From Saccharopolyspora aridisoli (GTDB taxonomy: Bacteria > Actinomycetota > Actinomycetes > Mycobacteriales > Pseudonocardiaceae): a DNA stretch of 64,000 nt. The stretch is taken from positions 62,001 through 126,000 of the forward strand of contig NZ_SMKV01000014.1 of NCBI RefSeq assembly GCF_004348445.1, read 5' to 3'. The notes beneath the pieces are model-generated. The model saw only the letters and a list, made by a program, of their open reading frames with translations. It made no database searches and had not been told where the DNA came from. The translations under genes and the position numbers were made by a program. Positions 46,538 to 55,901 of the stretch are shown one piece after another (position 1 is the first letter of the stretch; every line of letters begins with the position of its first letter).

Positions 46538-48124
46538 TCAGTAGTTGACCCACTCGCCCTGGGCGTAGTCGAGGATCGTGGGGTGCATCAGCGTCGAGGG
46601 CGCGAGATCCGGGAGCCGGGCGCGGTCCGGCGGGAAGGTCTGGGCGGCGCGCAGGGTTTCGGCGTCGAGCGAGCGCAGCGGCGGAACGTCCTGCGGCAAG
46701 CGCGGTTCCGGCGGCCCCTCCTGCGTGAACAGGTGGAACCCCCACTCGCCGAAGGCGGGGACCGACACCTCGTAGGGCGTGGTGCGCAGGCCCAGCGAGC
46801 GCAGCGTGGCCTCGACGCACCAGTACGCCTTCGGCGCGAAGTACGGCGATCCCGCCTGCACGACCGCGCGGGCGTGGTCGGACATGGCCTGGGAGACCAG
46901 GCCGTAGAACTCCGCCGAGTACAGCTTGGCCGTGGCGGTGGAGTCCGCGTCGGGCATGTCGACCAGGACGACGTCGTAGCGCTCGCGGTTCTCCCGCAGC
47001 CAGCTGAAGGCGTCGCCCGCCACCGCGCGCACCCGCGGGTCGTCGAAGGCGTTGCGGTTCAGCGAGGACACGCGCGGATCCGTGCGTGCCAGTTTTAGCA
47101 CCGCCGGGTCGAGGTCGACCAGCGTCACGTCCCGGACATCGGGGTAGCGCAGGACCTCCCGCACCGCCAGGCCGTCTCCGCCGCCGAGGACCAGGACCCG
47201 CTCGCGCGGGCCGTTCATCGCCGGGTGGACCAGCGCCTCGTGGTAGCGGTACTCGTCGACCGAGCTGAACTGGAGATCGCCGTTGAGGTACATCCGGGTG
47301 TCCTTCGCCCCGCTCAGCGACACCGACTCGGTGAGCACCACGTCCTGGTAGGGCGAGCGCTCGGCGTGCACCACGGGATGGGCGTAGAGCGCCTGCCGGG
47401 CGGTGATCTCGAAGTCGTCGGCGAACGCGTACGCCCCCAGCAGCAGGCCGCCGACCAGCATCGACGCGCCGATCAGCAGCAGTCGGGCGCGCTTGGTCAG
47501 CTCGCGGCGGAACACCGTGAGCACCAGGCCCAAACCGGCTGCGGCGTTGACCATCCCGACCAGCAGGGCACCCTGCACCTGCCCGAACAGCGGCAGCAGC
47601 AGGAACGGGAAGGCCAGGCCGCCCACGAGCCCACCGACGTAGTCGGCCGCGAACAGGTCGGCCACCGCGGAACCCGCGTCCTGCCTGCGGATGCGCTGCA
47701 GCAGCACCATCAGCAGCGGGATCTCGGCACCGATCAGCAGTCCCAGCACCAGCGCCGTCGCGATCAGCGCCGGTAAGTACAGGCTCAGCCACGCGAACGC
47801 CGCGTACAGCCCGAGAACGCTGAGCCCGCCGAGCAGCGCCAGCAGCAGCTCGATCCCGGCGAAGGCGGCAGCGGCCCACGGTTGCAGGGGTTTCGCGGTC
47901 AGCGCGCCGATGCCCATCGCGAACACCATCAGCGACAGCACGATCGATGCCTGCCCGATGGTGTCGCCGATCAGGTAACTGCCGAGCGCGACCAGCGCGA
48001 GCTCGTAGACCAGTCCGCACGCGGCGCAGACGAACACGGCCACCAGCACCGCGAACCGCGCGGTGCGGCCTCGCGGTGCTCCAGCGGTCTCGTCCTGCGC
48101 CGGAGCGGCTTCGGTGGTCGTCAA
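46538..48124 (-). CDS. Membrane-embedded spermidine synthase-like protein
   Basis: The 528-residue protein has seven or more transmembrane helices in its N-terminal half (about 22-235) and a C-terminal polyamine aminopropyltransferase domain (about 260-500). The domain has YQDVVLTES, LYLNGDLQFSS-type MYLNGDLQFSSVDEYRYHE, the SAM-site GGGDGLAVREVLRYP, LVDLDPAV and VVLVDMPDADS followed by LYSAEFY. The gatekeeper Asp-rich positions look kept, so catalysis is plausible. TTG48124 overlaps the DUF350 stop (TTGA), showing coupling. It is the last gene of the DUF4178-DUF4247-DUF350 operon. The real acceptor (putrescine or another amine) is not knowable here. Confidence 0.88.
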   Translation of the reverse strand: MTTTEAAPAQDETAGAPRGRTARFAVLVAVFVCAACGLVYELALVALGSYLIGDTIGQASIVLSLMVFAMGIGALTAKPLQPWAAAAFAGIELLLALLGGLSVLGLYAAFAWLSLYLPALIATALVLGLLIGAEIPLLMVLLQRIRRQDAGSAVADLFAADYVGGLVGGLAFPFLLLPLFGQVQGALLVGMVNAAAGLGLVLTVFRRELTKRARLLLIGASMLVGGLLLGAYAFADDFEITARQALYAHPVVHAERSPYQDVVLTESVSLSGAKDTRMYLNGDLQFSSVDEYRYHEALVHPAMNGPRERVLVLGGGDGLAVREVLRYPDVRDVTLVDLDPAVLKLARTDPRVSSLNRNAFDDPRVRAVAGDAFSWLRENRERYDVVLVDMPDADSTATAKLYSAEFYGLVSQAMSDHARAVVQAGSPYFAPKAYWCVEATLRSLGLRTTPYEVSVPAFGEWGFHLFTQEGPPEPRLPQDVPPLRSLDAETLRAAQTFPPDRARLPDLAPSTLMHPTILDYAQGEWVNY

Positions 48125-48546
48125 TAGATCGATGCGGCCATGAGCACCGCGATCACCACGTGCGCAGCAGCCGACACCCAGGTGGCCGGGTGCATGTTCG
48201 GCGAGGCCAGCTCGTCACCGAGCTTGCCCGGCGTGATGGCATCGATGAGCAGGAACGACAGGCTCATCAGCACCATCCCGAGCAGGCCGTAGGCGACCGT
48301 GCCGACCAGGCCGAGCAGCAGGTCGTTGGCGCTGGCCATGATCGCGGTGGTGAGGATGATCCCGACGCCGATCAGGCCGGAGACCAGCAGCAGCGCGGCG
48401 TTCGGGTTGCGGTTGACCCAGATCAGGTCGCGCAGCTTGCCGGGGGTGGCGAGGTCGACGAGCACGTAGCCGAGGGCCATCATCGCCACGCCGATCACCC
48501 CGTAGGCGACCGCGGCGAGCAGGCCGGCGAGCAGTTCGTTGAGCAA
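48121..48546 (-). CDS. DUF350 membrane protein
   Basis: The 141-residue protein has four transmembrane helices arranged as two similar halves: AAVAYGVIGVAMMALGYVLVD with TPGKLRDLI, and GTVAYGLLGMVLMSLSFLLID with TPGKLGDEL. This internal duplication is the DUF350 hallmark. The function is unknown; related E. coli YjfL sits with a PspA homologue and a glutathionylspermidine-synthase-like ATP-grasp protein. The start TTG48546 has GGGAAGGGC about 9 nt upstream. It is coupled to the spermidine synthase gene by a 4-nt overlap. Confidence 0.85.
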   Translation of the reverse strand: MLNELLAGLLAAVAYGVIGVAMMALGYVLVDLATPGKLRDLIWVNRNPNAALLLVSGLIGVGIILTTAIMASANDLLLGLVGTVAYGLLGMVLMSLSFLLIDAITPGKLGDELASPNMHPATWVSAAAHVVIAVLMAASIY

Positions 48547-48650
48547 GGTGGTGTGCCCTTCCCGTGTCGTGGTGCGTCAGCGCGGGGGCCCGGCCGGAGC
48601 CGCCCGCGGAGGTCGTGGTCGGTGCGCGGTTCCGGCGGCGAGTCCGCTCA

Positions 48651-49088
48651 TCATTTGCCGACTCCCGGTCCGCCGCCGCGGAAGCTCTCGCCGCGCGTGG
48701 ACGTCCAGCCCCACACGTGACCGACGTGGCTGTGGTAGCGGTGGTAGGCGCGGTCGGCGTCCATCAGGTGGATGACCGATCCGCGCTGGTGCGGCTGGAT
48801 GATCACGGCGTCGTCGGAGTAGCGCAAGTAGATGCCCGAGGCGTCGGAGGACTGCGCCTGCGGACGCCACTTGGCGGTGATCTCGGCGGCGACGGTCTGC
48901 GGTGGCTTCGGGCTGGTGTAGGCCTCGTTGTCGTCGTCACCGGCGATGTCGAGGTGCGCGGCGCGCGTGTAGGTCTGCGCGACGTAGCCGCGCGCCCCGC
49001 CACCACCGGAGAAGATCATCACGAGCCCGACGATCAAGGCGATCACCACGGCCACCGCCGCGATGACGAACCAGTACTTGTGTTTCAT
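48651..49088 (-). CDS. DUF4247 protein
   Basis: The 145-residue protein has a short cytosolic start, one transmembrane helix (about 5-28, WFVIAAVAVVIALIVGLVMIF) and an external DUF4247 domain with YVAQTYTRAAHLDI, YLRYSDDAVIIQPHQRGSVIHLMD and YHRYHSHVGHVWGW. The tail is Gly-rich. ATG49088 is 3 nt after the DUF4178 stop, so the two are translated together. No function is known. The conserved Tyr/His cluster at the end could be a ligand-binding surface. Confidence 0.78.
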   Translation of the reverse strand: MKHKYWFVIAAVAVVIALIVGLVMIFSGGGGARGYVAQTYTRAAHLDIAGDDDNEAYTSPKPPQTVAAEITAKWRPQAQSSDASGIYLRYSDDAVIIQPHQRGSVIHLMDADRAYHRYHSHVGHVWGWTSTRGESFRGGGPGVGK

Positions 49089-49091
49089 CGA

Positions 49092-49703
49092 TCAATCCGC
49101 CGTCGGGTAGATGAGCACGTCGTAGCGGCCGAGCTCCTCGCCCGCGGAGGCCTCCCACGCGGCGCCGCCGTAGGACTCGAAGCCCAGCAGCGCGCCGTCG
49201 GAGGCCTCGTAGTCGTGGTAGCGCACGGTTCCCTCGGCATCGAGACCCGTCGTGGCCTCGCTGCGGAAGGTCGCCGAGCCCGACTCGCCCGAGCGGTAGG
49301 TGCGGCCGTCGTGCTCAACGGTCGCCTCACCAGGGGCACCGACGCCGGTGACCGGCTTCCACAGCGTCAGGACCAGGTCCGGGTCCTCCTCGACCGCCAG
49401 CCACAGCTGCGTGCCCTTGGCGTCGTCGAGCAGGTGCTCCGACCAGCCCCAACCGCCCTCGTCGAGCCGGAGGCTCCCGCGCACGGTGTAGGTGGTCGAG
49501 CGGATCTCCACGATGTCCCCGGCCTTGAGCGCACGGGGATCACCTCGCAACGAGTCCTGGTCGCCGGTCCCGAAGGGGTCCTGCGGCACTCCTGCCCGGG
49601 ACTCCCCCTGCCGGGCCGCCCGCCGCGCCCGCATCCCGAGCACCACGGCGACGACCCCGACCACAACCAGCAGCAACACCAAGACGACCAGCATTTCGGC
49701 CAT
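49092..49703 (-). CDS. DUF4178 protein
   Basis: The 203-residue protein is membrane-anchored by an N-terminal helix (about 4-24, MLVVLVLLLVVVGVVAVVLG), followed by an Arg-rich stretch and a DUF4178 beta domain (about 55-200): LKAGDIVEIRSTTYTVRGSL, WSEHLLDDAKGTQLWLAVEE, DLVLTLWKPV and HDYEASDGALLGFESYG. It is the first gene of the operon; ATG49703 has AAGGGGCG 7 nt upstream. DUF4178 proteins recur with DUF350 and polyamine enzymes in actinobacteria, but their role is not established. Confidence 0.8.
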   Translation of the reverse strand: MAEMLVVLVLLLVVVGVVAVVLGMRARRAARQGESRAGVPQDPFGTGDQDSLRGDPRALKAGDIVEIRSTTYTVRGSLRLDEGGWGWSEHLLDDAKGTQLWLAVEEDPDLVLTLWKPVTGVGAPGEATVEHDGRTYRSGESGSATFRSEATTGLDAEGTVRYHDYEASDGALLGFESYGGAAWEASAGEELGRYDVLIYPTAD

Positions 49704-49810
49704 TCCGGTACGCCCCTTCCGCGCGATTTCCGGGCCGAGGCTATCGCTCGCGGATCACCCGAGTGGCCCAAAACCCCGAAACGTGACCAATCGCGGCGGG
49801 AAGAGGAGAA

Positions 49811-49839
49811 GGGCCGCTCACCCGATCGGTGAGCGGCCC
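49811..49839 (-). terminator. Terminator after the OtsB-trehalase fusion gene
   Basis: Arms GGGCCGCTCACC and GGTGAGCGGCCC form a perfect 12-bp stem with a 5-nt loop, 14 nt past the stop codon at 49853. Confidence 0.85.
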
Positions 49840-49852
49840 GTTCCAGGGTTGA

Positions 49853-52402
49853 TCAGGCGGACAGCAGCTGGGCGCAGCGGATCAGGCCCAGGTGGGAGTA
49901 CGCCTGCGGGTGGTTGCCCAGGGAGCGCTCCGCGATCGGGTCGTACTCCTCGGACAGCAGGCCGGTCGGCCCGGCGGTGTCCACGATCTGCTGGAAGAGC
50001 TCCTCGGCCTCGGTGCGGCGACCGGTGAGCAGGTAGGACTCGATCAGCCACGCCGCGCAGAGGTGGAAACCGCCCTCGTCACCCGGCAGACCGTCGTCCC
50101 GCCGGTAGCGGTAGACGGTGGAGCCGCTGCGCAGCTCCGCCTCGATCGCGGTGACGGTGGCGCGGAACCGCTCGTCGGACGGGTCGATCAACCCCGACAA
50201 CCCGACGTAGAGCGAGGCCGCGTCGAGGTCGGAACCCTCGTAGGCGGTGGTGAACGCCTGCACGTCCGGGTGCCAGCCGTTCTTCACCACGTCCTCGGAG
50301 ATCTGGTCGCGCAGCGGGACCCAGCCGTCCTCGACCTCGCGGCCGTAGGCCTCGGCGATCTTGATCGCGCGGTCCAGGGTCACCCAGCACATCACCTTGG
50401 AGTAGACGTGGTGCCGGGGCGCGTCGCGCTCCTCCCAGATGCCGTGGTCGGGCTCGAACCAGCGCTTGCTGACCGCATCGGCCATCGCGGTGACCAGTTC
50501 CCAGTCGTTGTCCCGGACCGTGCCGGTGGCCTGCGCCAGGTGCGCGATGAGCTCCACGACCGGACCGAACACGTCCAGCTGGACCTGCTGGTCGGCGAGG
50601 TTGCCGACGCGCACCGGACGCGATCCGGCGTAGCCGGGCAGGCTGTCGATGACGGCCTCCGGGCCCAGACCGGTGCCCTGCAGCGAGTACAGCGGGTGCA
50701 GCCGCTCCGGGCCGGGAACGGTCTCCAGCACCCGGTGCAGCCAGTCCAGGAACGCCTCCGCCTCAGCCTTGGAACCCAGCGTGACCAGCGCCTGAGCGGT
50801 CATCGCACCGTCCCGCAGCCAGCAGTAGCGGTAGTCCCAGTTGCGGACGCCGCCGATCTCCTCCGGCAGCGAGGTGGTCGCGGCCGCCATGATCGCTCCG
50901 GTGTCGGAGTGCACCAGGCCGCGCAGCGTCAGCGCCGAGCGGGCCACCAGTTCGCGCTCGACCTCCGGCAGCGACAGGGTCTTCATCCACTCCGACCAGT
51001 ACGCCTCGGTCTCGGCCCGACGGGCGGGCTCGTCGGTGGGCGTGAGGTCCTCGGTGCCGCCGCGCATCTCCAGCACGACCGGCTCGCCCTCGGTGAGCTC
51101 GATGACGGCCCTCGCCGACTGGTGCACGCCGTCTGAGGCGATCTCCCACTGCACGCCCGGCGAGTACACCACCATCGGCTCGGAGGTGCCCTGCACGCGC
51201 AGACCCCCGGCTTCCGGGGTGATCCGCACCGGCACCTGGCCGAACTCGGGACGTGGCGCGAAGTCCACCGACACCGTGGTGCTGCCGCTGAGGACCCGCA
51301 CCAGGTCGGTGCGGTGCGTGTCGGTGCCGTGCGCGAGGTAGTCGGTGACCAGCAGCCGCGACCAGCGGGTCTCGACCGTCATGGTGTTGGGCACGTAGCG
51401 CTGGCCGAGCGGCAGCGGGCTGCGCTGCCCGCCGTTGCCGCCGACGTGCGGGCGGATGCTGAAGTGACCGGCGGCGGGACCGCCGAGCAGATCGGCGAAC
51501 ACCGCGGCCGAGTCGGGACCCGGGTGGCACATCCAGGTCACCCGGGCGTCCGGGGTGACGAGGGCGATGTTGCGCTCGTTGGACAGCATGGTCAGCCGCT
51601 CGATGGGCGGCGCCTGCTCGCCGTAGAGCCAGGTGCGCCGCTCCTCCGTGAGGAACGCCAGCACGGTGGCGACGTCGGTGGTGCTGCTGATCCGGTGCGC
51701 GGCCAGCGAGTCGCCTTCGCCGACCTTGATCCCCAGGTCAGGACCTTGGAGCCGAGCGAACGCCTTCTCGTCGGTGACGTCGTCGCCGAGGAAGATCGCG
51801 GCGGTGGCACTGACCTGGTGGCGCAGCGCGTCGAGGGCGTTGCCCTTGTCGGTCTGCACCACGGAGAGCTCGATGACGGCCTTGCCCTCGGTGACCTGCA
51901 CGCCCTCCCACCGCGCGGGGCCGTTGCGGACGGCGTCGAGGACGGACTCGGACACGTCGTCCTCGGCGCGGCGGACGTGCACCGCGACGCTGGCGGGCTT
52001 GGCCTCCAGCGTCACGCCGGGCTGGCCGCGCACGATGTCCTGGACGGATACCTGGAGTTCGGTGCGCAACTGGGTGGCCTCGGGTTCGAGGCCGTGCACG
52101 AAGCCGACGTCGAACTCCGAGCCGTGGCTGCCGACGAGGTGGACCTCCGCCGGCAGCCGGGACAGGGTGGCCAGGTCGCGCAGCGCGCGTCCGGAGATCA
52201 CCGCCGTGGTGGTGGCGGGCAGCGCGGCGAGCGACCGCAGCGCGTGCACCGATTCGGGTAGCGGTTTGGCCTGAGTCGGGTCGGCCACGATCGGTGCGAG
52301 CGTGCCGTCGTAGTCGCAGGCGACCAGAAGTCGAGGCGTCCGCGCGAGCTGCACGATCATGCGTCGCAGCTCCGCAGGCAGGGCTTCGGCGGTCAACGCC
52401 AT
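49853..52402 (-). CDS. otsB: Trehalose-6-phosphate phosphatase fused to a GH15 trehalase-type domain
   Basis: The 849-residue protein joins two enzymes. Residues 1-250 are a HAD-type trehalose phosphatase with DYDGTLAP (D30, D32), ISGR, and GDDVTDEKAF. Residues about 260-849 are a GH15 glucoamylase/trehalase-type domain, opening with IERLTMLSNERNIALV, with RNWDYRYCWLRDGA, GNLADQQVQLDVFG, the catalytic-Glu region EEIGG and GDEGGFHLCAAWL, and LLSEEYDP. The first would make trehalose and the second could split it, so regulation between domains is likely, or the GH15 part may act on another alpha-glucoside. AAGGAG is very close to ATG52402. It lies 132 bp downstream of otsA on the same strand. 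Confidence 0.92.
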   Translation of the reverse strand: MALTAEALPAELRRMIVQLARTPRLLVACDYDGTLAPIVADPTQAKPLPESVHALRSLAALPATTTAVISGRALRDLATLSRLPAEVHLVGSHGSEFDVGFVHGLEPEATQLRTELQVSVQDIVRGQPGVTLEAKPASVAVHVRRAEDDVSESVLDAVRNGPARWEGVQVTEGKAVIELSVVQTDKGNALDALRHQVSATAAIFLGDDVTDEKAFARLQGPDLGIKVGEGDSLAAHRISSTTDVATVLAFLTEERRTWLYGEQAPPIERLTMLSNERNIALVTPDARVTWMCHPGPDSAAVFADLLGGPAAGHFSIRPHVGGNGGQRSPLPLGQRYVPNTMTVETRWSRLLVTDYLAHGTDTHRTDLVRVLSGSTTVSVDFAPRPEFGQVPVRITPEAGGLRVQGTSEPMVVYSPGVQWEIASDGVHQSARAVIELTEGEPVVLEMRGGTEDLTPTDEPARRAETEAYWSEWMKTLSLPEVERELVARSALTLRGLVHSDTGAIMAAATTSLPEEIGGVRNWDYRYCWLRDGAMTAQALVTLGSKAEAEAFLDWLHRVLETVPGPERLHPLYSLQGTGLGPEAVIDSLPGYAGSRPVRVGNLADQQVQLDVFGPVVELIAHLAQATGTVRDNDWELVTAMADAVSKRWFEPDHGIWEERDAPRHHVYSKVMCWVTLDRAIKIAEAYGREVEDGWVPLRDQISEDVVKNGWHPDVQAFTTAYEGSDLDAASLYVGLSGLIDPSDERFRATVTAIEAELRSGSTVYRYRRDDGLPGDEGGFHLCAAWLIESYLLTGRRTEAEELFQQIVDTAGPTGLLSEEYDPIAERSLGNHPQAYSHLGLIRCAQLLSA

Positions 52403-52534
52403 ACTCCTTGGGGGCGGGTCAAGTCTGGATGGATCGATCCGGTTCGCCGCCGGCGAAGACCGTCTGCTGGCGACCGGTTCTGCTCAGTATCGCCGACGTC
52501 GCGCGATCCGTGTTCCGGACCGGTTTGCCGCCAG

Positions 52535-54004
52535 CTACTCCACGAGGGGTGCGCCCAACGCTTCGAGGAACGACCGCGCCCAGCGGTCGACGTCGTGCGT
52601 GAGCACTTGCCTACGCAGAGCGCGCATCCTACGGCGGCCCTCCGCCTCGTCGATCTCCAGGGCGGCGAGCAGCGCGTCCTTCACGCCATCCAGGTTGTGG
52701 GGGTTGACCAAGAACGCACTGGTGAGTTCCGCGGCGGCCCCGGCGAATTCGCTGAGGACCAGTGCGCCGCCCAGGTCGTGGCGGCAGGCGACGTACTCCT
52801 TGCAGACGAGGTTCATCCCATCGCGCACCGGGGTGACGACCATGACGTCGGCGGCGGTGTAGAGCGCGACGAGGTCCTTCTTGTCCACCGACGTGTGCAA
52901 GTAATGCACGGCTGGGTGACCGACCCGGCCGAAGAGGCCGTTGATCCGGCCCACCTCGCGCTCGATGTCCTCGCGCATCTGCTTGTAGTGCTCGACTCGT
53001 TCCCGGCTGGGCGTGGCGACCTGGATCATCGTCACGTCCTCGGCCTTGATGTGGCCCTCGGCGAGCAGCTCGTGCATCGCGTGCAGCCGCACGTCGATGC
53101 CCTTGGTGTAGTCCAGCCGATCCACGCCGAGCATGATCTTGCGCGGGTTGCCCAGGTCGGCGCGCAGCTTCTTGACGCGCTGCTGAACGTCCTTGCTGCG
53201 CGCCAGCTTGTCCAGCTCGGTGGAGGCGATGGAGATCGGGAACGCGCCCACCCGCACGGTCCGGTCACCGACCTGCACGACACCCGGCCGGTTGCGCACG
53301 CCGACCTGGCCGCGGCTGGGCTCGAAGCCGGCGAGCCTGCGGGCAAGCCAGAGGAAGTTCTGCGCGCCGCCGGGCCGGTGGAACCCGACCAGGTCGGCGC
53401 CGAGCAGGCCGCGCACGATCTCGGTCCGCCACGGCAGCTGCATGAACAGCTCGACCGGCGGGAACGGGATGTGCAGGAAGAAACCGATCCGCAGGTCGGG
53501 CCGCAGGTCGCGCAGCATCGCGGGCACCAGCTGGAGCTGGTAGTCCTGCACCCACACGGTGGCGCCTTCGGCGCTGACCTCGGCGGCGGCTTCGGCGAAG
53601 CGGCGGTTCACCCGCTGGTAGGCGTGCCACCAGGAGCGGTCGAACACCGGCGGCACGACCACGTCGTGGTAGAGCGGCCACAGCGTGGCGTTCGAGAAAC
53701 CCTCGTAGTACTCGGCGAACTCGTCGGCCGACAGCCGGACCGGGTACAGCTGCATCTCGTCATCGTCGAAGCGCTCGACGTCGACGTCGGCGACGCCCGG
53801 CCAGCCGACCCAAGCTCCGCGACGCGCGCGCAGGAACGGCTCCAGCGCGGTGACCAGCCCACCCGGGCTGTGCTTCCAGCGCTCGGTGCCGTCCTCCAGC
53901 TTCTCCAGGTCGACGGGAAGCCGATTGGCGACCACGACGAAGTCCGCCCGGTCGGAACTCCTGTTGGGCCCGTCGCCCTCGCTCACCGGAAACCCTCCTG
54001 CCAT
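52535..54004 (-). CDS. otsA: Trehalose-6-phosphate synthase OtsA
   Basis: The 489-residue GT20 enzyme makes trehalose-6-phosphate from UDP-glucose and glucose-6-phosphate. Motifs are [67 protein letters not shown] and the acceptor/nucleotide region [20 protein letters not shown]. An N-terminal stretch of about 20 polar residues precedes the fold. The product goes directly to the phosphatase domain encoded by the next gene. Transcription from the 135-bp gap before thrE is expected. Confidence 0.96.
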   Translation of the reverse strand: MAGGFPVSEGDGPNRSSDRADFVVVANRLPVDLEKLEDGTERWKHSPGGLVTALEPFLRARRGAWVGWPGVADVDVERFDDDEMQLYPVRLSADEFAEYYEGFSNATLWPLYHDVVVPPVFDRSWWHAYQRVNRRFAEAAAEVSAEGATVWVQDYQLQLVPAMLRDLRPDLRIGFFLHIPFPPVELFMQLPWRTEIVRGLLGADLVGFHRPGGAQNFLWLARRLAGFEPSRGQVGVRNRPGVVQVGDRTVRVGAFPISIASTELDKLARSKDVQQRVKKLRADLGNPRKIMLGVDRLDYTKGIDVRLHAMHELLAEGHIKAEDVTMIQVATPSRERVEHYKQMREDIEREVGRINGLFGRVGHPAVHYLHTSVDKKDLVALYTAADVMVVTPVRDGMNLVCKEYVACRHDLGGALVLSEFAGAAAELTSAFLVNPHNLDGVKDALLAALEIDEAEGRRRMRALRRQVLTHDVDRWARSFLEALGAPLVE

Positions 54005-54061
54005 GTATCCACCTGTAGTTGTGAGGCTACTTAACCCACACCGCCACCGCGTGCTTCGTGT

Positions 54062-54090
54062 GGACCAAACACACCCGCGTGTTTCGGTCC
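54062..54090 (-). terminator. Hairpin after the thrE-type gene
   Basis: Arms GGACC-AAACAC and GTGTTT-C-GGTCC pair with one bulge, 50 nt past the stop at 54140. Confidence 0.55.
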
Positions 54091-54139
54091 GGATGGGGCC
54101 TTAACTTCGTTCCCGTTGCGGAACGCGGCAAAACGGCGG

Positions 54140-55588
54140 TCAGTCCAGGCGCCGCTTGCTGGGGCGCAGCGGACCGGACAGCCTCGGCCCGGAGATCCGC
54201 CGCTCCAGCCGGCCCAGCCTGCTGCGCACCGGTTGCGCCAGGTACTCACCGAGCACCACGCCCGCACCGAGGGCGAGCCCGGTGGCCACCGCCAGCATCA
54301 GCGTCGCCACACCGGCCGGGCTGCGGAGCACCGACAGCTCGAACAGGCCCCGGTACGTCGCCAGACCGGGCAGCAGCGGCGACACGGCGGAGACCGCGAC
54401 GACCAGCGCGGGGATCTCCAGCCGGCGGGCGACGATGCCGCCAGCGAAACCGACGACGGTGGTGGCCACCGCCCCGGCCAGCACCGGGTTGAGCTCCACG
54501 CCGCCCTGCACGATCAGCGTCGCGTGCACCCCGGCCGCCACACCACCAGCGATGCCCGCGATCAGCAGCGGCCGCGGTGGCGCGTAACTGGCCAGCGCGA
54601 AGCACGCCGAGGTGGAGGCACCGGCGAGGACCTGCACCGACAGCAGCAGCGCCGGCGTGCTCACCTGGGCTCTGCCCAGCGACTGGGCGTCCAACCCGGC
54701 CACGTTCTCGCCGCCGATGCGCAGGCCCACGTAGAGCGCCAGGACCACGCCCGCGATCAGCCCGGCGGTCATCATCGCCAGTTCGGCCATCCGGCCCGCC
54801 GCCGTGACGTTGTAGCCGGTGATGGCGTCCTGCATGGAACCGACGACGGTCATACCGGACAGCAGGACGATGATGCTCGCGGCGATCGCCAGCGGCGGGT
54901 CGTGCAGCATCCCTGCGGCGTAGGCGCCCAGCGCGAGGCTGGTGGCGATCGCGCCGCCGACGGCTTGCTGGAAGAAGAACGGCAGGGCGCGCTTGTTGAG
55001 CAACCTCCCGATGCGGTCGACCAGCGCGCTGGTGCCCGCGGCGACCAGCGGCAGGAAAGGGTCCTCGCCGCCGCCGAGCAGCACGGCCAGCGACGCGGCC
55101 ATGCCCGCCCAGGCCAGGGTGGCGACCCAGCGCGGGAACGGGTGCGGCGCGGTGGTGATCCGGTCCAGATCGGCGTAGGCGTCGCTGGCGCTGATCTCGC
55201 CCGAGGTGATCCGCCGCAGCAGCTTCTCGACGTCGGCGAGCCGCGTGTAGTCGATGGAGCGGTTGCGGACCACGCGCAGCGAGGTGATCGGCGGCTGCTC
55301 GGTGCCCCGGTAGCAGGAGACGGTGATCGACGTGTAGATCACGTCGACCTCGCAGTGCGGCAGACCGTAGGCGCTGACCACGCCGATGATGGTCGCGGTG
55401 ACGTCGGAGGCGCCCGCACCGCTGGCCATCTGCACCTCACCGATGCGCAGGCCGAGGTCCAGGACCAGGTGGACGGTTGACTCGTCGGGCAGCGAGGGCC
55501 CGAAGACGACGTTGCGAGAACCCGGGACGGTCGTCTGCTCGGGGTCGCGCCGCCGCAGCACACCACGCGCGCGCTGCGTGATTCCCAC
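54140..55588 (-). CDS. ThrE-type threonine/serine exporter
   Basis: From GTG55588 the product is about 482 residues: a soluble N-terminal DUF1212 domain (about 20-150) with LGLRIGEVQMASGAGASDV, then about ten transmembrane helices made of the DUF1212 and DUF3815 halves. This is the layout of Corynebacterium ThrE, which exports Thr and Ser. GTG55588 has AAGGAAAG 6 nt upstream, better than the in-frame ATG55666, ATG55702 or GTG55774; the longest would overlap the tRNA promoter. Helical blocks include AGMAASLAVLLGGGEDPFLPL and VVGSMQDAITGYNVTAAGRM-type sequence (partly quoted). Substrate is by homology. Confidence 0.83.
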   Translation of the reverse strand: MGITQRARGVLRRRDPEQTTVPGSRNVVFGPSLPDESTVHLVLDLGLRIGEVQMASGAGASDVTATIIGVVSAYGLPHCEVDVIYTSITVSCYRGTEQPPITSLRVVRNRSIDYTRLADVEKLLRRITSGEISASDAYADLDRITTAPHPFPRWVATLAWAGMAASLAVLLGGGEDPFLPLVAAGTSALVDRIGRLLNKRALPFFFQQAVGGAIATSLALGAYAAGMLHDPPLAIAASIIVLLSGMTVVGSMQDAITGYNVTAAGRMAELAMMTAGLIAGVVLALYVGLRIGGENVAGLDAQSLGRAQVSTPALLLSVQVLAGASTSACFALASYAPPRPLLIAGIAGGVAAGVHATLIVQGGVELNPVLAGAVATTVVGFAGGIVARRLEIPALVVAVSAVSPLLPGLATYRGLFELSVLRSPAGVATLMLAVATGLALGAGVVLGEYLAQPVRSRLGRLERRISGPRLSGPLRPSKRRLD

Positions 55589-55788
55589 CGCGGACTTTCC
55601 TTCCTGCCGCGCCCCGCGAACGGGGCGCCGCCGTGGCTGATCTTCCCCTCGGGGATCGCCTGTCATGAGCGGACCGTTGCACTCGGCATCTGTGGCTTCC
55701 ATCACCTGGTCGTCGAGGCGAGCGTGGCCGCTTCCCAGCCCGCGCGCAGCGGCGCTTACGATGTTCGCGCACACATCGTTCGTGCGTC

Positions 55789-55861
55789 GCCGCTGTAGCT
55801 CAGCTGGTAGAGCGCCCGCCTTGTAAGCGGATGGTCAGGGGTTCGAGTCCCCTCAGCGGCT
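55789..55861 (+). tRNA. tRNA-Thr (TGT)
   Basis: The cloverleaf is complete: acceptor GCCGCTG with CAGCGGC, D-arm GCTC-GAGC, anticodon loop CTTGTAA giving anticodon TGT (codon ACA), and T-arm AGGGG-TTCGAGT-CCCCT. The discriminator is T and the gene is followed by CCG, so the 3' CCA is not encoded. It lies alone and divergent from thrE, a threonine exporter, which may be coincidence. Confidence 0.97.
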
Positions 55862-55866
55862 CCGAG

Positions 55867-55901
55867 CGTACCTGACCAGGCATTTTAACTGACCAGGTAC
55901 G
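55867..55901 (+). terminator. Inverted repeat after tRNA-Thr
   Basis: CGTACCTG and CAGGTACG form an 8-bp stem around a 19-nt loop containing a TTTT run; CTGACCAGG also occurs twice in direct order. It lies 5 nt past the tRNA. Confidence 0.5.

Noticed and set aside
55589..55774. Longer N-terminus for the ThrE-type protein (from GTG55774)
   Set aside because: It would begin within 15 bp of the divergent tRNA and lacks a Shine-Dalgarno, whereas GTG55588 has a good one. The extension is polar and not family-like.
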